The notes beneath the pieces were generated by a model, which had not been told where the DNA came from, did not search any database, and saw only the letters and a program-made list of their open reading frames with translations. 64,000 nt of DNA from NCBI GenBank assembly GCA_039566865.1, contig CM076954.1, positions 9,370,001 through 9,434,000 of the forward strand, in the 5' to 3' direction. The translations under genes and the position numbers were made by a program. This document shows positions 32,401 through 47,400 of the stretch, one piece after another (positions within the stretch are counted from its first letter, which is position 1; each line of letters opens with the position of its first letter). Source of the DNA: Aurelia coerulea (taxonomy: Eukaryota > Cnidaria > Scyphozoa > Semaeostomeae > Ulmaridae).

Positions 32401-35400
32401 ATAATTAAGGAGCCTGTGATAGATTCTGCAAGTGACAAAGGTATTGTCTTCTTTTGAAATTGAATTTTGGGGAATAATTAAAGAGCCTGTGATAGATTCT
32501 ACAAGTGACAAAGGTATTGTCTTCTTTTGAAATTGAATTTTGGGGAATAATTAAAGAGCCTGTGATAGATTCTGCAAGTGACAAAGGTATTGTATTCTTT
32601 TGAAATTGAATTTTGGGGAATAATTAAGGAGCCTGTGATAGATTCTGCAAGTGACAAAGGTATTGTCTTCTTTTGAAATTGAATTTTGGGGAATAATTAA
32701 AGAGCCTGTGATAGATTCTGCAAGTGACAAAGGTATTGTCTTCTTTTGAAATTGAATTTTGGGGAATAATTAAAGAGCCTGTGATAGATTCTGCAAGTGA
32801 CAAAGATATCGTCTTCTTTTGAAATTGAATTTTGGGGAATAATTAAGGAGCCTGTGATAGATTCTGCAAGTGACAAAGGTATTGTCTTCTTTTGAAATTG
32901 AATTTTGGGGAATAATTAAGGAGCCTGTGATAGATTCTGCAAGTGAAAAAGGTATTGTCTTCTTTTGAAATTGAATTTTGGGGAATAATTAAAGAGCCTG
33001 TGATAGATTCTGCAAGTGACAAAGGTATTGTCTTCTTTTGAAATTGAATTTTGGGGAATAATTAAAGTGCCTGTGATAGATTCTGCAAGTGACAAAGGTA
33101 TTGTATTCTTTTGAAATTGAATTTTGGGGAATAATTAAAGAGCCTGTGATAGATTCTGCAAGTGACAAAGATATCGTCTTCTTTTGAAATTTAATTTTGG
33201 GGAATAATTAAAGAGCCTGTGATAGATTCTGCAAGTGACAAAGGTATTGTATTCTTTTGAAATTGAATTTTGGGGAATAATTAAAGAGCCTGTGATAGAT
33301 TCTGCAAGTGACAAAGGTATTGTATTCTTTTGAAATTGAATTTTGGGGAATAATTAAAGAGCCTGTGATAGATTCTGCAAGTGACAAAGGTATTGTATTC
33401 TTTTGAAATTGAATTTTGGGGAATAATTAAGGAGCCTGTGATAGATTCTGCAAGTGGCAAAGGTATTGTATTCTTTTGAAATTGAATTTTGGGGAATAAT
33501 TAAAGAGCCTGTGATAGATTCTGCAAGTGACAAAGGTATTGTATTCTTTTGAAATTGAATTTTGGGGAATAATTAAAGAGCCTGTGATAGATTCTGCAAG
33601 TGACAAAGGTATTGTATTCTTTTGAAATTGAATTTTGGGGAATAATTAAAGAGCCTGTGATAGATTCTGCAAGTGACAAAGGTATTGTCTTCTTTTGAAA
33701 TTGAATTTGGGGAATAATTAAAGAGCCTGTGATAGATTCTGCAAGTGACAAAGGTATTGTCTTCTTTTGAAATTTAATTTTGGGGAATAATTAAAGAGCC
33801 TGTGATAGATTCTGCAAGTGACAAAGATATCGTCTTCTTTTGAAATTGAATTTTGGGGAATAATTAAGGAGCCTGTGATAGATTCTGCAAGTGACAAAGG
33901 TATTGTCTTCTTTTGAAATTGAATTTTGGGGAATAATTAAGGAGCCTGTGATAGATTCTGCAAGTGACAAAGGTATTGTCTTGTTTTGAAATTGAATTTT
34001 GGGGATTAATTAAGGAGCCTGTGATAGATTCTGCAAGTGACAAAGGTATTGTCTTCTTTTGAAATTGAATTTTGGGGAATAATTAAGGAGCCTGTGATAG
34101 ATTCTGCAAGTGACAAAGGTATTGTCTTCTTTTGAAATTGAATTTTGGGGAATAATTAAAGAGCCTGTGATAGATTCTGCAAGTGACAAAGGTATTGTCT
34201 TCTTTTGAAATTGAATTTTGGGGAATAATTAAAGAGCCTGTGATAGATTCTGCAAGTGACAAAGGTATTGTATTCTTTTGAAATTGAATTTGGGGAATAA
34301 TTAAGGAGCCTGTGATAGATTCTGCAAGTGACAAAGGTATTGTATTCTTTTGAAATTGAATTTTGGGGAATAATTAAGGAGCCTGTGATAGATTCTGCAA
34401 GTGACAAAGGTATTGTCTTCTTTTGAAATTGAATTTTGGGGAATAATTAAAGAGCCTGTGATAGATTCTGCAAGTGACAAAGGTATTGTCTTCTTTTGAA
34501 ATTGAATTTTGGGGAATAATTAAAGAGCCTGTGATAGATTCTGCAAGTGACAAAGATATCGTCTTCTTTTGAAATTGAATTTTGGGGAATAATTAAGGAG
34601 CCTGTGATAGATTCTGCAAGTGACAAAGGTATTGTCTTCTTTTGAAATTGAATTTTGGGGAATAATTAAGGAGCCTGTGATAGATTCTGCAAGTGACAAA
34701 GGTATTGTCTTCTTTTGAAATTGAATTTTGGGGAATAATTAAAGAGCCTGTGATAGATTCTGCAAGTGACAAAGGTATTGTCTTCTTTTGAAATTGAATT
34801 TTGGGGAATAATTAAAGAGCCTGTGATAGATTCTGCAAGTGACAAAGGTATTGTATTCTTTTGAAATTGAATTTTGGGGAATAATTAAAGAGCCTGTGAT
34901 AGATTCTGCAAGTGACAAAGGTATTGTATTCTTTTGAAATTGAATTTTGGGGAATAATTAAAGAGCCTGTGATAGATTCTGCAAGTGACAAAGGTATTGT
35001 ATTCTTTTGAAATTGAATTTTGGGGAATAATTAAAGAGCCTGTGATAGATTCTGGAAGTGACAAAGGTATTGTCTTCTTTTGAAATTGAATTTGGGGAAT
35101 AATTAAAGAGCCTGTGATAGATTCTGCAAGTGACAAAGGTATTGTCTCCTTTTGAAATTGAATTTTGGGGAATAATTAAAGAGCCTGTGATAGATTCTGC
35201 AAGTGACAAAGATATCGTCTTCTTTTGAAATTGAATTTTGGGGAATAATTAAGGAGCCTGTGATAGATTCTGCAAGTGACAAAGGTATTGTCTTCTTTTG
35301 AAATTGAATTTTTGGGAATAATTAAGGAGCCTGTGATAGATTCTGCAAGTGACAAAGGTATTGTCTTCTTTTGAAATTGAATTTTGGGGAATAATTAAGG

Positions 35401-38400
35401 AGCCTGTGATAGATTCTGCAAGTGACAAAGGTATTGTCTTCTTTTGAAATTGAATTTTGGGGAATAATTAAGGAGCCTGTGATAGATTCTGCAAGTGACA
35501 AAGGTATTGTCTTCTTTTGAAATTGAATTTTGGGGAATAATTAAAGAGCCTGTGATAGATTCTGCAAGTGACAAAGGTATTGTCTTCTTTTGAAATTGAA
35601 TTTTGGGGAATAATTAAAGAGCCTGTGATAGATTCTGCAAGTGACAAAGGTATTGTATTCTTTTGAAATTGAATTTTGGGGAATAATTAAGGAGCCTTTG
35701 ATAGATTCTGCAAGTGACAAAGGTATTGTCTTCTTTTGAAATTGAATTTTGGGGAATAATTAAAGAGCCTGTGATAGATTCTGCAAGTGACAAAGGTATT
35801 GTATTCTTTTGAAATTGAATTTTGGGGAATAATTAAGGAGCCTGTGATAGATTCTGCAAGTGACAAAGGTATTGTCTTCTTTTGAAATTGAATTTTGGGG
35901 AATAATTAAAGAGCCTGTGATAGATTCTGCAAGTGACAAAGGTATTGTCTTCTTTTGAAATTGAATTTTGGGGAATAATTAAAGAGCCTGTGATAGATTC
36001 TGCAAGTGACAAAGGTATTGTATTCTTTTGAAATTGAATTTTGGGGAATAATTAAGGAGCCTTTGATAGATTCTGCAAGTGACAAAGGTATTGTATTCTT
36101 TTGAAATTGAATTTTGGGGAATAATTAAGGAGCCTGTGATAGATTCTGCAAGTGACAAAGGTTTTGTATTCTTTTGAAATTGAATTTTGGGGAATAATTA
36201 AAGAGCCTGTGATAGATTCTGCAAGGGACAAAGGTATTGTCTTCTTTTGAAATTGAATTTTGGGGAATAATTAAGGAGCCTGTGATAGATTCTGCAAGTG
36301 ACAAAGGTATTGTCTTCTTTTGAAATTGAATTTTGGGGAATAATTAAAGAGCCTGTGATAGATTCTGCAAGTGACAAAGGTATTGTATTCTTTTGAAATT
36401 GAATTTTGGGGAATAATTAAAGAGCCTGTGATAGATTCTGCAAGTGACAAAGGTATTGTCTTCTTTTGAAATTGAATTTTGGGGAATAATTAAAGAGCCT
36501 GTGATAGATTCTGCAAGTGACAAAGGTATTGTATTCTTTTGAAATTGAATTTTGGGGAATAATTAAGGAGCCTGTGATAGATTCTGCAAGTGACAAAGGT
36601 ATTGTCTTCTTTTGAAATTGAATTTTGGGGATTAATTAAGAAGCCTGTGATAGATTCTTCAAGTGACAAAGGTATTGTCTTCTTTTGAAATTGAATTTTG
36701 GGGAATAATTAAGGAGCCTGTGATAGATTCTGCAAGTGACAAAGGTATTGTCTTCTTTTGAAATTGAATTTTGGGGAATAATTAAAGAGCCTGTGATAGA
36801 TTCTGCAAGTGACAAAGGTATTGTCTTCTTTTGAAATTGAATTTTGGGGAATAATTAAAGAGCCTGTGATAGATTCTGCAAGTGACAAAGGTATTGTATT
36901 CTTTTGAAATTGAATTTTGGGGAATAATTAAGGAGCCTGTGATAGATTCTGCAAGTGACAAAGGTATTGTCTTCTTTTGAAATTGAATTTTTGGGAATAA
37001 TTAAGGAGCCTGTGATAGATTCTGCAAGTGACAAAGGTATTGTCTTCTTTTGAAATTGAATTTTGGGGAATAATTAAGGAGCCTGTGATAGATTCTGCAA
37101 GTGACAAAGGTATTGTCTTCTTTTGAAATTGAATTTTGGGGAATAATTAAGGAGCCTGTGATAGATTCTGCAAGTGACAAAGGTATTGTCTTCTTTTGAA
37201 ATTGAATTTTGGGGAATAATTAAAGAGCCTGTGATAGATTCTGCAAGTGACAAAGGTATTGTCTTCTTTTGAAATTGAATTTTGGGGAATAATTAAAGAG
37301 CCTGTGATAGATTCTGCAAGTGACAAAGGTATTGTATTCTTTTGAAATTGAATTTTGGGGAATAATTAAGGAGCCTTTGATAGATTCTGCAAGTGACAAA
37401 GGTATTGTATTCTTTTGAAATTGAATTTTGGGGAATAATTAAGGAGCCTGTGATAGATTCTGCAAGTGACAAAGGTATTGTATTCTTTTGAAATTGAATT
37501 TTGGGGAATAATTAAGGAGCCTGTGATAGATTCTGCAAGTGACAAAGGTATTGTCTTCTTTTGAAATTGAATTTTGGGGAATAATTAAGGAGCCTGTGAT
37601 AGATTCTGCAAGTGACAAAGGTATTGTCTTCTTTTGAAATTGAATTTTGGGGAATAATTAAGGAGCCTGTGATAGATTCTGCAAGTGACAAAGGTTTTGT
37701 ATTCTTTTGAAATTGAATTTTGGGGAATAATTAAAGAGCCTGTGATAGATTCTGCAAGGGACAAAGGTATTGTCTTCTTTTGAAATTGAATTTTGGGGAA
37801 TAATTAAGGAACCTGTGATAGATTCTGCAAGTGACAAAGGTATTGTATTCTTTTGAAATTGAATTTTGGGGAATAATTAAAGAGCCTGTGATAGATTCTG
37901 CAAGTGACAAAGGTATTGTCTTCTTTTGAAATTGAATTTGGGGAATAATTAAAGAGCCTGTGATAGATTCTGCAAGTGACAAAGGTATTGTCTTCTTTTG
38001 AAATTGAATTTTGGGGAATAATTAAGGAGCCTGTGATAGATTCTGCAAGTGACAAAGGTATTGTCTTCTTTTGAAATTGAATTTTGGGGAATAATTAAAG
38101 AGCCTGTGATAGATTCTGCAAGTGACAAAGGTATTGTCTTCTTTTGAAATTGAATTTTGGGGAATAATTAAAGAGCCTGTGATAGATTCTGCAAGTGACA
38201 AAGGTATTGTATTCTTTTGAAATTGAATTTTGGGGAATAATTAAAGAGCCTGTGATAGATTCTGCAAGTGACAAAGGTATTGTATTCTTTTGAAATTGAA
38301 TTTTGGGGAATAATTAAAGAGCCTGTGATAGATTCTGCAAGTGACAAAGGTATTGTCTTCTTTTGAAATTGAATTTTGGGGAATAATTAAAGAGCCTGTG

Positions 38401-41400
38401 ATAGATTCTGCAAGTGACAAAGGTATTGTCTTCTTTTGAAATTGAATTTGGGGAATAATTAAAGAGCCTGTGATAGATTCTGCAAGTGACAAAGGTATTG
38501 TCTTCTTTTGAAATTGAATTTTGGGGAATAATTAAGGAGCCTGTGATAGATTCTGCAAGTGACAAAGATATTGTATTCTTTTGAAATTGAATTTTGGGGA
38601 ATAATTAAAGAGCCTGTGATAGATTCTGCAAGTGACAAAGGTATTGTATTCTTTTGAAATTGAATTTGGGGAATAATTAAAGAGCCTGTGATAGATTCTG
38701 CAAGTGACAAAGATATTGTATTCTTTTGAAATTGAATTTTGGGGAATAATTAAGGAGCCTGTGATAGATGCTGCAAGTGACAAAGGTATTGTCTTCTTTT
38801 GAAATTGAATTTTGGGGAATAATTAAAGAGCCTGTGATAGATTCTGCAAGTGACAAAGGTATTGTCTTCTTTTGAAATTGAATTTTGGGGAATAATTAAA
38901 GAGCCTGTGATAGATTCTGCAAGTGACAAAGGTATTGTATTCTTTTGAAATTGAATTTTGGGGAATAATTAAGGAGCCTTTGATAGATTCTGCAAGTGAC
39001 AAAGGTATTGTATTCTTTTGAAATTGAATTTTGGGGAATAATTAAGGAGCCTGTGATAGATTCTGCAAGTGACAAAGGTATTGTATTCTTTTGAAATTGA
39101 ATTTTGGGGAATAATTAAGGAGCCTGTGATAGATTCTGCAAGTGACAAAGGTATTGTATTCTTTTGAAATTGAATTTTGGGGAATAATTAAAGAGCCTGT
39201 GATAGATTCTGCAAGTGACAAAGGTATTGTATTCTTTTGAAATTGAATTTTGGGGAATAATTAAAGAGCCTGTGATAGATTCTGCAAGTGACAAAGGTAT
39301 TGTATTCTTTTGAAATTGAATTTTGGGGAATAATTAAAGAGCCTGTGATAGATTCTGCAAGTGACAAAGGTATTGTATTCTTTTGAAATTGAATTTTGGG
39401 GAATAATTAAAGAGCCTGTGATAGATTCTGCAAGTGACAAAGGTATTGTATTCTTTTGAAATTGAATTTTGGGGAATAATTAAAGAGCCTGTGATAGATT
39501 CTGCAAGTGACAAAGGTATTGTATTCTTTTGAAATTGAATTTTGGGGAATAATTAAAGAGCCTGTGATAGATTCTGGAAGTGACAAAGGTATTGTCTTCT
39601 TTTGAAATTGAATTTGGGGAATAATTAAAGAGCCTGTGATAGATTCTGCAAGTGACAAAGGTATTGTCTCCTTTTGAAATTGAATTTTGGGGAATAATTA
39701 AAGAGCCTGTGATAGATTCTGCAAGTGACAAAGGTATTGTATTCTTTTGAAATTGAATTTTGGGGAATAATTAAGGAGCCTGTGATAGATGCTGCAAGTG
39801 ACAAAGGTATTGTCTTCTTTTGAAATTGAATTTTGGGAATAATTAAAGAGCCTGTGATAGATTCTGCAAGTGACAAAGATATTGTATTCTTTTGAAATTG
39901 AATTTTGGGGAATAATTAAGGAGCCTGTGATAGATGCTGCAAGTGACAAAGGTATTGTCTTCTTTTGAAATTGAATTTTGGGGAATAATTAAAGAGCCTG
40001 TGATAGATTCTGCAAGTGACAAAGGTATTGTCTTCTTTTGAAATTGAATTTTGGGGAATAATTAAAGAGCCTGTGATAGATTCTGCAAGTGACAAAGGTA
40101 TTGTATTCTTTTGAAATTGAATTTTGGGGAATAATTAAGGAGCCTTTGATAGATTCTGCAAGTGACAAAGGTATTGTATTCTTTTGAAATTGAATTTTGG
40201 GGAATAATTAAGGAGCCTGTGATAGATTCTGCAAGTGACAAAGGTATTGTATTCTTTTGAAATTGAATTTTGGGGAATAATTAAGGAGCCTGTGATAGAT
40301 TCTGCAAGTGACAAAGGTATTGTATTCTTTTGAAATTGAATTTTGGGGAATAATTAAAGAGCCTGTGATAGATTCTGCAAGTGACAAAGGTATTGTATTC
40401 TTTTGAAATTGAATTTTGGGGAATAATTAACGAGCCTGTGATAGATTCTGCAAGTGACAAAGGTATTGTATTCTTTTGAAATTGAATTTTGGGGAATAAT
40501 TAAAGAGCCTGTGATAGATTCTGCAAGTGACAAAGGTATTGTATTCTTTTGAAATTGAATTTTGGGGAATAATTAAAGAGCCTGTGATAGATTCTGCAAG
40601 TGACAAAGGTATTGTATTCTTTTGAAATTGAATTTTGGGGAATAATTAAAGAGCCTGTGATAGATTCTGCAAGTGACAAAGGTATTGTATTCTTTTGAAA
40701 TTGAATTTTGGGGAATAATTAAAGAGCCTGTGATAGATTCTGGAAGTGACAAAGGTATTGTCTTCTTTTGAAATTGAATTTGGGGAATAATTAAAGAGCC
40801 TGTGATAGATTCTGCAAGTGACAAAGGTATTGTCTCCTTTTGAAATTGAATTTTGGGGAATAATTAAAGAGCCTGTGATAGATTCTGCAAGTGACAAAGA
40901 TATCGTCTTCTTTTGAAATTGAATTTTGGGGAATAATTAAGGAGCCTGTGATAGATTCTGCAAGTGACAAAGGTATTGTCTTCTTTTGAAATTGAATTTT
41001 TGGGAATAATTAAGGAGCCTGTGATAGATTCTGCAAGTGACAAAGGTATTGTCTTCTTTTGAAATTGAATTTTGGGGAATAATTAAGGAGCCTGTGATAG
41101 ATTCTGCAAGTGACAAAGGTATTGTCTTCTTTTGAAATTGAATTTTGGGGAATAATTAAGGAGCCTGTGATAGATTCTGCAAGTGACAAAGGTATTGTCT
41201 TCTTTTGAAATTGAATTTTGGGGAATAATTAAAGAGCCTGTGATAGATTCTGCAAGTGACAAAGGTATTGTCTTCTTTTGAAATTGAATTTTGGGGAATA
41301 ATTAAAGAGCCTGTGATAGATTCTGCAAGTGACAAAGGTATTGTATTCTTTTGAAATTGAATTTTGGGGAATAATTAAGGAGCCTTTGATAGATTCTGCA

Positions 41401-44400
41401 AGTGACAAAGGTATTGTATTCTTTTGAAATTGAATTTTGGGGATTAATTAAGGAGCCTGTGATAGATTCTGCAAGTGACAAAGGTATTGTATTCTTTTGA
41501 AATTGAATTTTGGGGAATAATTAAGGAGCCTGTGATAGATTCTGCAAGTGACAAAGGTATTGTCTTCTTTTGAAATTGAATTTTGGGGAATAATTAAGGA
41601 GCCTGTGATAGATTCTGCAAGTGACAAAGGTATTGTCTTCTTTTGAAATTGAATTTTGGGGAATAATTAAGGAGCCTGTGATAGATTCTGCAAGTGACAA
41701 AGGTTTTGTATTCTTTTGAAATTGAATTTTGGGGAATAATTAAAGAGCCTGTGATAGATTCTGCAAGGGACAAAGGTATTGTCTTCTTTTGAAATTGAAT
41801 TTTGGGGAATAATTAAGGAGCCTGTGATAGATTCTGCAAGTGACAAAGGTATTGTCTTCTTTTGAAATTGAATTTTGGGGAATAATTAAAGAGCCTGTGA
41901 TAGATTCTGCAAGTGACAAAGGTATTGTCTTCTTTTGAAATTGAATTTGGGGAATAATTAAAGAGCCTGTGATAGATTCTGCAAGTGACAAAGGTATTGT
42001 CTTCTTTTGAAATTGAATTTTGGGGAATAATTAAGGAGCCTGTGATAGATTCTGCAAGTGACAAAGGTATTTTCTTCTTTTGAAATTGAATTTTGGGGAA
42101 TAATTAAAGAGCCTGTGATAGATTCTGCAAGTGACAAAGGTATTGTCTTCTTTTGAAATTGAATTTTGGGGAATAATTGAAGAGCCTGTGATAGATTCTG
42201 CAAGTGACAAAGGTATTGTATTCTTTTGAAATTGAATTTTGGGGAATAATTAAAGAGCCTGTGATAGATTCTGCAAGTGACAAAGGTATTGTATTCTTTT
42301 GAAATTGAATTTTGGGGAATAATTAAAGAGCCTGTGATAGATTCTGCAAGTGACAAAGGTATTGTCTTCTTTTGAAATTGAATTTTGGGGAATAATTAAA
42401 GAGCCTGTGATAGATTCTGCAAGTGACAAAGGTATTGTATTCTTTTGAAATTGAATTTTGGGGAATAATTAAGGAGCCTGTGATAGATTCTGCAAGTGAC
42501 AAAGGTATTGTCTTCTTTTGAAATTGAATTTTGGGGATTAATTAAGAAGCCTGTGATAGATTCTTCAAGTGACAAAGGTATTGTCTTCTTTTGAAATTGA
42601 ATTTTGGGGAATAATTAAGGAGCCTGTGATAGATTCTGCAAGTGACAAAGGTATTGTCTTCTTTTGAAATTGAATTTTGGGGAATAATTAAAGAGCCTGT
42701 GATAGATTCTGCAAGTGACAAAGGTATTGTCTTCTTTTGAAATTGAATTTTGGGGAATAATTAAAGAGCCTGTGATAGATTCTGCAAGTGACAAAGGTAT
42801 TGTATTCTTTTGAAGTTGAATTTTGGGGAATAATTAAGGAGCCTGTGATAGATTCTGCAAGTGACAAAGGTATTGTCTTCTTTTGAAATTGAATTTTTGG
42901 GAATAATTAAGGAGCCTGTGATAGATTCTGCAAGTGACAAAGGTATTGTCTTCTTTTGAAATTGAATTTTGGGGAATAATTAAGGAGCCTGTGATAGATT
43001 CTGCAAGTGACAAAGGTATTGTCTTCTTTTGAAATTGAATTTTGGGGAATAATTAAGGAGCCTGTGATAGATTCTGCAAGTGACAAAGGTATTGTCTTCT
43101 TTTGAAATTGAATTTTGGGGAATAATTAAAGAGCCTGTGATAGATTCTGCAAGTGACAAAGGTATTGTCTTCTTTTGAAATTGAATTTTGGGGAATAATT
43201 AAAGAGCCTGTGATAGATTCTGCAAGTGACAAAGGTATTGTATTCTTTTGAAATTGAATTTTGGGGAATAATTAAGGAGCCTTTGATAGATTCTGCAAGT
43301 GACAAAGGTATTGTATTTTTTTGAAATTGAATTTTGGGGAATAATTAAGGAGCCTGTGATAGATTCTGCAAGTGACAAAGGTATTGTATTCTTTTGAAAT
43401 TGAATTTTGGGGAATAATTAAGGAGCCTATGATAGATTCTGCAAGTGACAAAGGTATTGTCTTCTTTTGAAATTGAATTTTGGGGAATAATTAAGGAGCC
43501 TGTGATAGATTCTGCAAGTGACAAAGGTATTGTCTTCTTTTGAAATTGAATTTTGGGGAATAATTAAGGAGCCTGTGATAGATTCTGCAAGTGACAAAGG
43601 TTTTGTATTCTTTTGAAATTGAATTTTGGGGAATAATTAAAGAGCCTGTGATAGATTCTGCAAGGGACAAAGGTATTGTCTTCTTTTGAAATTGAATTTT
43701 GGGGAATAATTAAGGAACCTGTGATAGATTCTGCAAGTGACAAAGGTATTGTATTCTTTTGAAATTGAATTTTGGGGAATAATTAAAGAGCCTGTGATAG
43801 ATTCTGCAAGTGACAAAGGTATTGTCTTCTTTTGAAATTGAATTTGGGGAATAATTAAAGAGCCTGTGATAGATTCTGCAAGTGACAAAGGTATTGTATT
43901 CTTTTGAAATTGAATTTTGGGGAATAATTAAGGAGCCTGTGATAGATTCTGCAAGTGACAAAGGTATTGTCTTCTTTTGAAATTGAATTTTGGGGAATAA
44001 TTAAGGAGCCTGTGATAGATTCTGCAAGTGACAAAGGTATTGTCTTCTTTTGAAATTGAATTTTGGGGAATAATTAAGGAGCCTGTGATAGATTCTGCAA
44101 GTGACAAAGGTTTTGTATTCTTTTGAAATTGAATTTTGGGGAATAATTAAAGAGCCTGTGATAGATTCTGCAAGTGACAAAGGTATTGTCTTCTTTTGAA
44201 ATTGAATTTGGGGAATAATTAAAGAGCCTGTGATAGATTCTGCAAGTGACAAAGGTATTGTCTTCTTTTGAAATTGAATTTTGGGGAATAATTAAGGAGC
44301 CTGTGATAGATTCTGCAAGTGACAAAGGTATTGTCTTCTTTTGAAATTGAGTTTTGGGGAATAATTAAAGAGCCTGTGATAGATTCTGCAAGTGACAAAG

Positions 44401-47400
44401 GTATTGTCTTCTTTTGAAATTGAATTTTGGGGAATAATTAAAGAGCCTGTGATAGATTCTGCAAGTGACAAAGGTATTGTATTCTTTTGAAATTGAATTT
44501 TGGGGAATAATTAAAGAGCCTGTGATAGATTCTGCAAGTGACAAAGGTATTGTATTCTTTTGAAATTGAATTTTGGGGAATAATTAAAGAGCCTGTGATA
44601 GATTCTGCAAGTGACAAAGGTATTGTCTTCTTTTGAAATTGAATTTTGGGGAATAATTAAAGAGCCTGTGATAGATTCTGCAAGTGACAAAGGTATTGTC
44701 TTCTTTTGAAATTGAATTTGGGGAATAATTAAAGAGCCTGTGATAGATTCTGCAAGTGACAAAGGTATTGTCTTCTTTTGAAATTGAATTTTGGGGAATA
44801 ATTAAAGAGCCTGTGATAGATTCTGCAAGTGACAAAGGTATTGTATTCTTTTGAAATTGAATTTTGGGGAATAATTAAGGAGCCTTTGATAGATTCTGCA
44901 AGTGACAAAGGTATTGTATTCTTTTGAAATTGAATTTTGGGGAATAATTAAGGAGCCTGTGATAGATTCTGCAAGTGACAAAGGTATTGTATTCTTTTGA
45001 AATTGAATTTTGGGGAATAATTAAGGAGCCTGTGATAGATTCTGCAAGTGACAAAGGTATTGTCTTCTTTTGAAATTGAATTTTGGGGAATAATTAAGGA
45101 GCCTGTGATAGATTCTGCAAGTGACAAAGGTATTGTCTTCTTTTGAAATTGAATTTTGGGGAATAATTAAGGAGCCTGTGATAGATTCTGCAAGTGACAA
45201 AGGTTTTGTATTCTTTTGAAATTGAATTTTGGGGAATAATTAAAGAGCCTGTGATAGATTCTGCAAGGGACAAAGGTATTGTCTTCTTTTGAAATTGAAT
45301 TTTGGGGAATAATTAAGGAACCTGTGATAGATTCTGCAAGTGACAAAGGTATTGTATTCTTTTGAAATTGAATTTTGGGGAATAATTAAAGAGCCTGTGA
45401 TAGATTCTGCAAGTGACAAAGGTATTGTCTTCTTTTGAAATTGAATTTGGGGAATAATTAAAGAGCCTGTGATAGATTCTGCAAGTGACAAAGGTATTGT
45501 CTTCTTTTGAAATTGAATTTTGGGGAATAATTAAGGAGCCTGTGATAGATTCTGCAAGTGACAAAGGTATTGTCTTCTTTTGAAATTGAATTTTGGGGAA
45601 TAATTAAAGAGCCTGTGATAGATTCTGCAAGTGACAAAGGTATTGTCTTCTTTTGAAATTGAATTTTGGGGAATAATTAAAGAGCCTGTGATAGATTCTG
45701 CAAGTGACAAAGGTATTGTATTCTTTTGAAATTGAATTTTGGGGAATAATTAAAGAGCCTGTGATAGATTCTGCAAGTGACAAAGGTATTGTGTTCTTTT
45801 GAAATTGAATTTTGGGGAATAATTAAAGAGCCTGTGATAGATTCTGCAAGTGACAAAGGTATTGTCTTCTTTTGAAATTGAATTTTGGGGAATAATTAAA
45901 GAGCCTGTGATAGATTCTGCAAGTGACAAAGGTATTGTCTTCTTTTGAAATTGAATTTGGGGAATAATTAAAGAGCCTGTGATAGATTCTGCAAGTGACA
46001 AAGGTATTGTCTTCTTTTGAAATTGAATTTTGGGGAATAATTAAAGAGCCTGTGATAGATTCTGCAAGTGACAAAGATATCGTCTTCTTTTGAAATTGAA
46101 TTTTGGGGAATAATTAAGGAGCCTGTGATAGATTCTGCAAGTGACAAAGGTATTGTCTTCTTTTGAAATTGAATTTTGGGGAATAATTAAGGAGCCTCTG
46201 ATAGATTCTGCAAGTGACAAAGGTATTGTCTTCTTTTGAAATTGAATTTTGGGGAATAATTAAGGAGCCTGTGATAGATTCTGCAAGTGACAAAGGTATT
46301 GTCTTCTTTTGAAATTGAATTTTGGGGAATAATTAAGGAGCCTGTGATAGATTCTGCAAGTGACAAAGGTATTGTCTTCTTTTGAAATTGAATTTTGGGG
46401 AATAATTAAAGAGCCTGTGATAGATTCTGCAAGTGACAAAGGTATTGTCTTCTTTTGAAATTGAATTTTGGGGAATAATTAAAGAGCCTGTGATAGATTC
46501 TGCAAGTGACAAAGGTATTGTATTCTTTTGAAATTGAATTTTATGGAATAATTAAGGAGCCTGTGATAGATTCTGCAAGTGACAAAGGTATTGTATTCTT
46601 TTGAAATTGAATTTTGGGGAATAATTAAGGAGCCTGTGATAGATTCTGCAAGTGACAAAGGTATTGTCTTCTTTTGAAATTGAATTTTGGGGAATAATTA
46701 AAGAGCCTGTGATAGATTCTGCAAGTGACAAAGGTATTGTCTTCTTTTGAAATTGAATTTTGGGGAATAATTAAAGAGCCTGTGATAGATTCTGCAAGTG
46801 ACAAAGATATCGTCTTCTTTTGAAATTGAATTTTAGGGAATAATTAAGGAGCCTGTGATAGATTCTGCAAGTGACAAAGGTATTGTCTTCTTTTGAAATT
46901 GAATTTTGGGGAATAATTAAGGAGCCTGTGATAGATTCTGCAAGTGAAAAAGGTATTGTCTTCTTTTGAAATTGAATTTTGGGGAATAATTAAAGAGCCT
47001 GTGATAGATTCTGCAAGTGACAAAGGTATTGTCTTCTTTTGAAATTGAATTTTGGCGAATAATTAAAGTGCCTGTGATAGATTCTGCAAGTGACAAAGGT
47101 ATTGTATTCTTTTGAAATTGAATTTTGGGGAATAATTAAAGAGCCTGTGATAGATTCTGCAAGTGACAAAGGTATTGTATTCTTTTGAAATTGAATTTTG
47201 GGGAATAATTAAAGAGCCTGTGATAGATTCTGCAAGTGCCAAAGGTATTGTATTCTTTTGAAATTGAATTTTGGGGAATAATTAAAGAGCCTGTTATAGA
47301 TTCTGCAAGTGACAAAGGTATTGTCTTCTTTTGAAATTGAATTTGGGGAATAATTAAAGAGCCTGTGATAGATTCTGCAAGTGACAAAGGTATTGTCTTC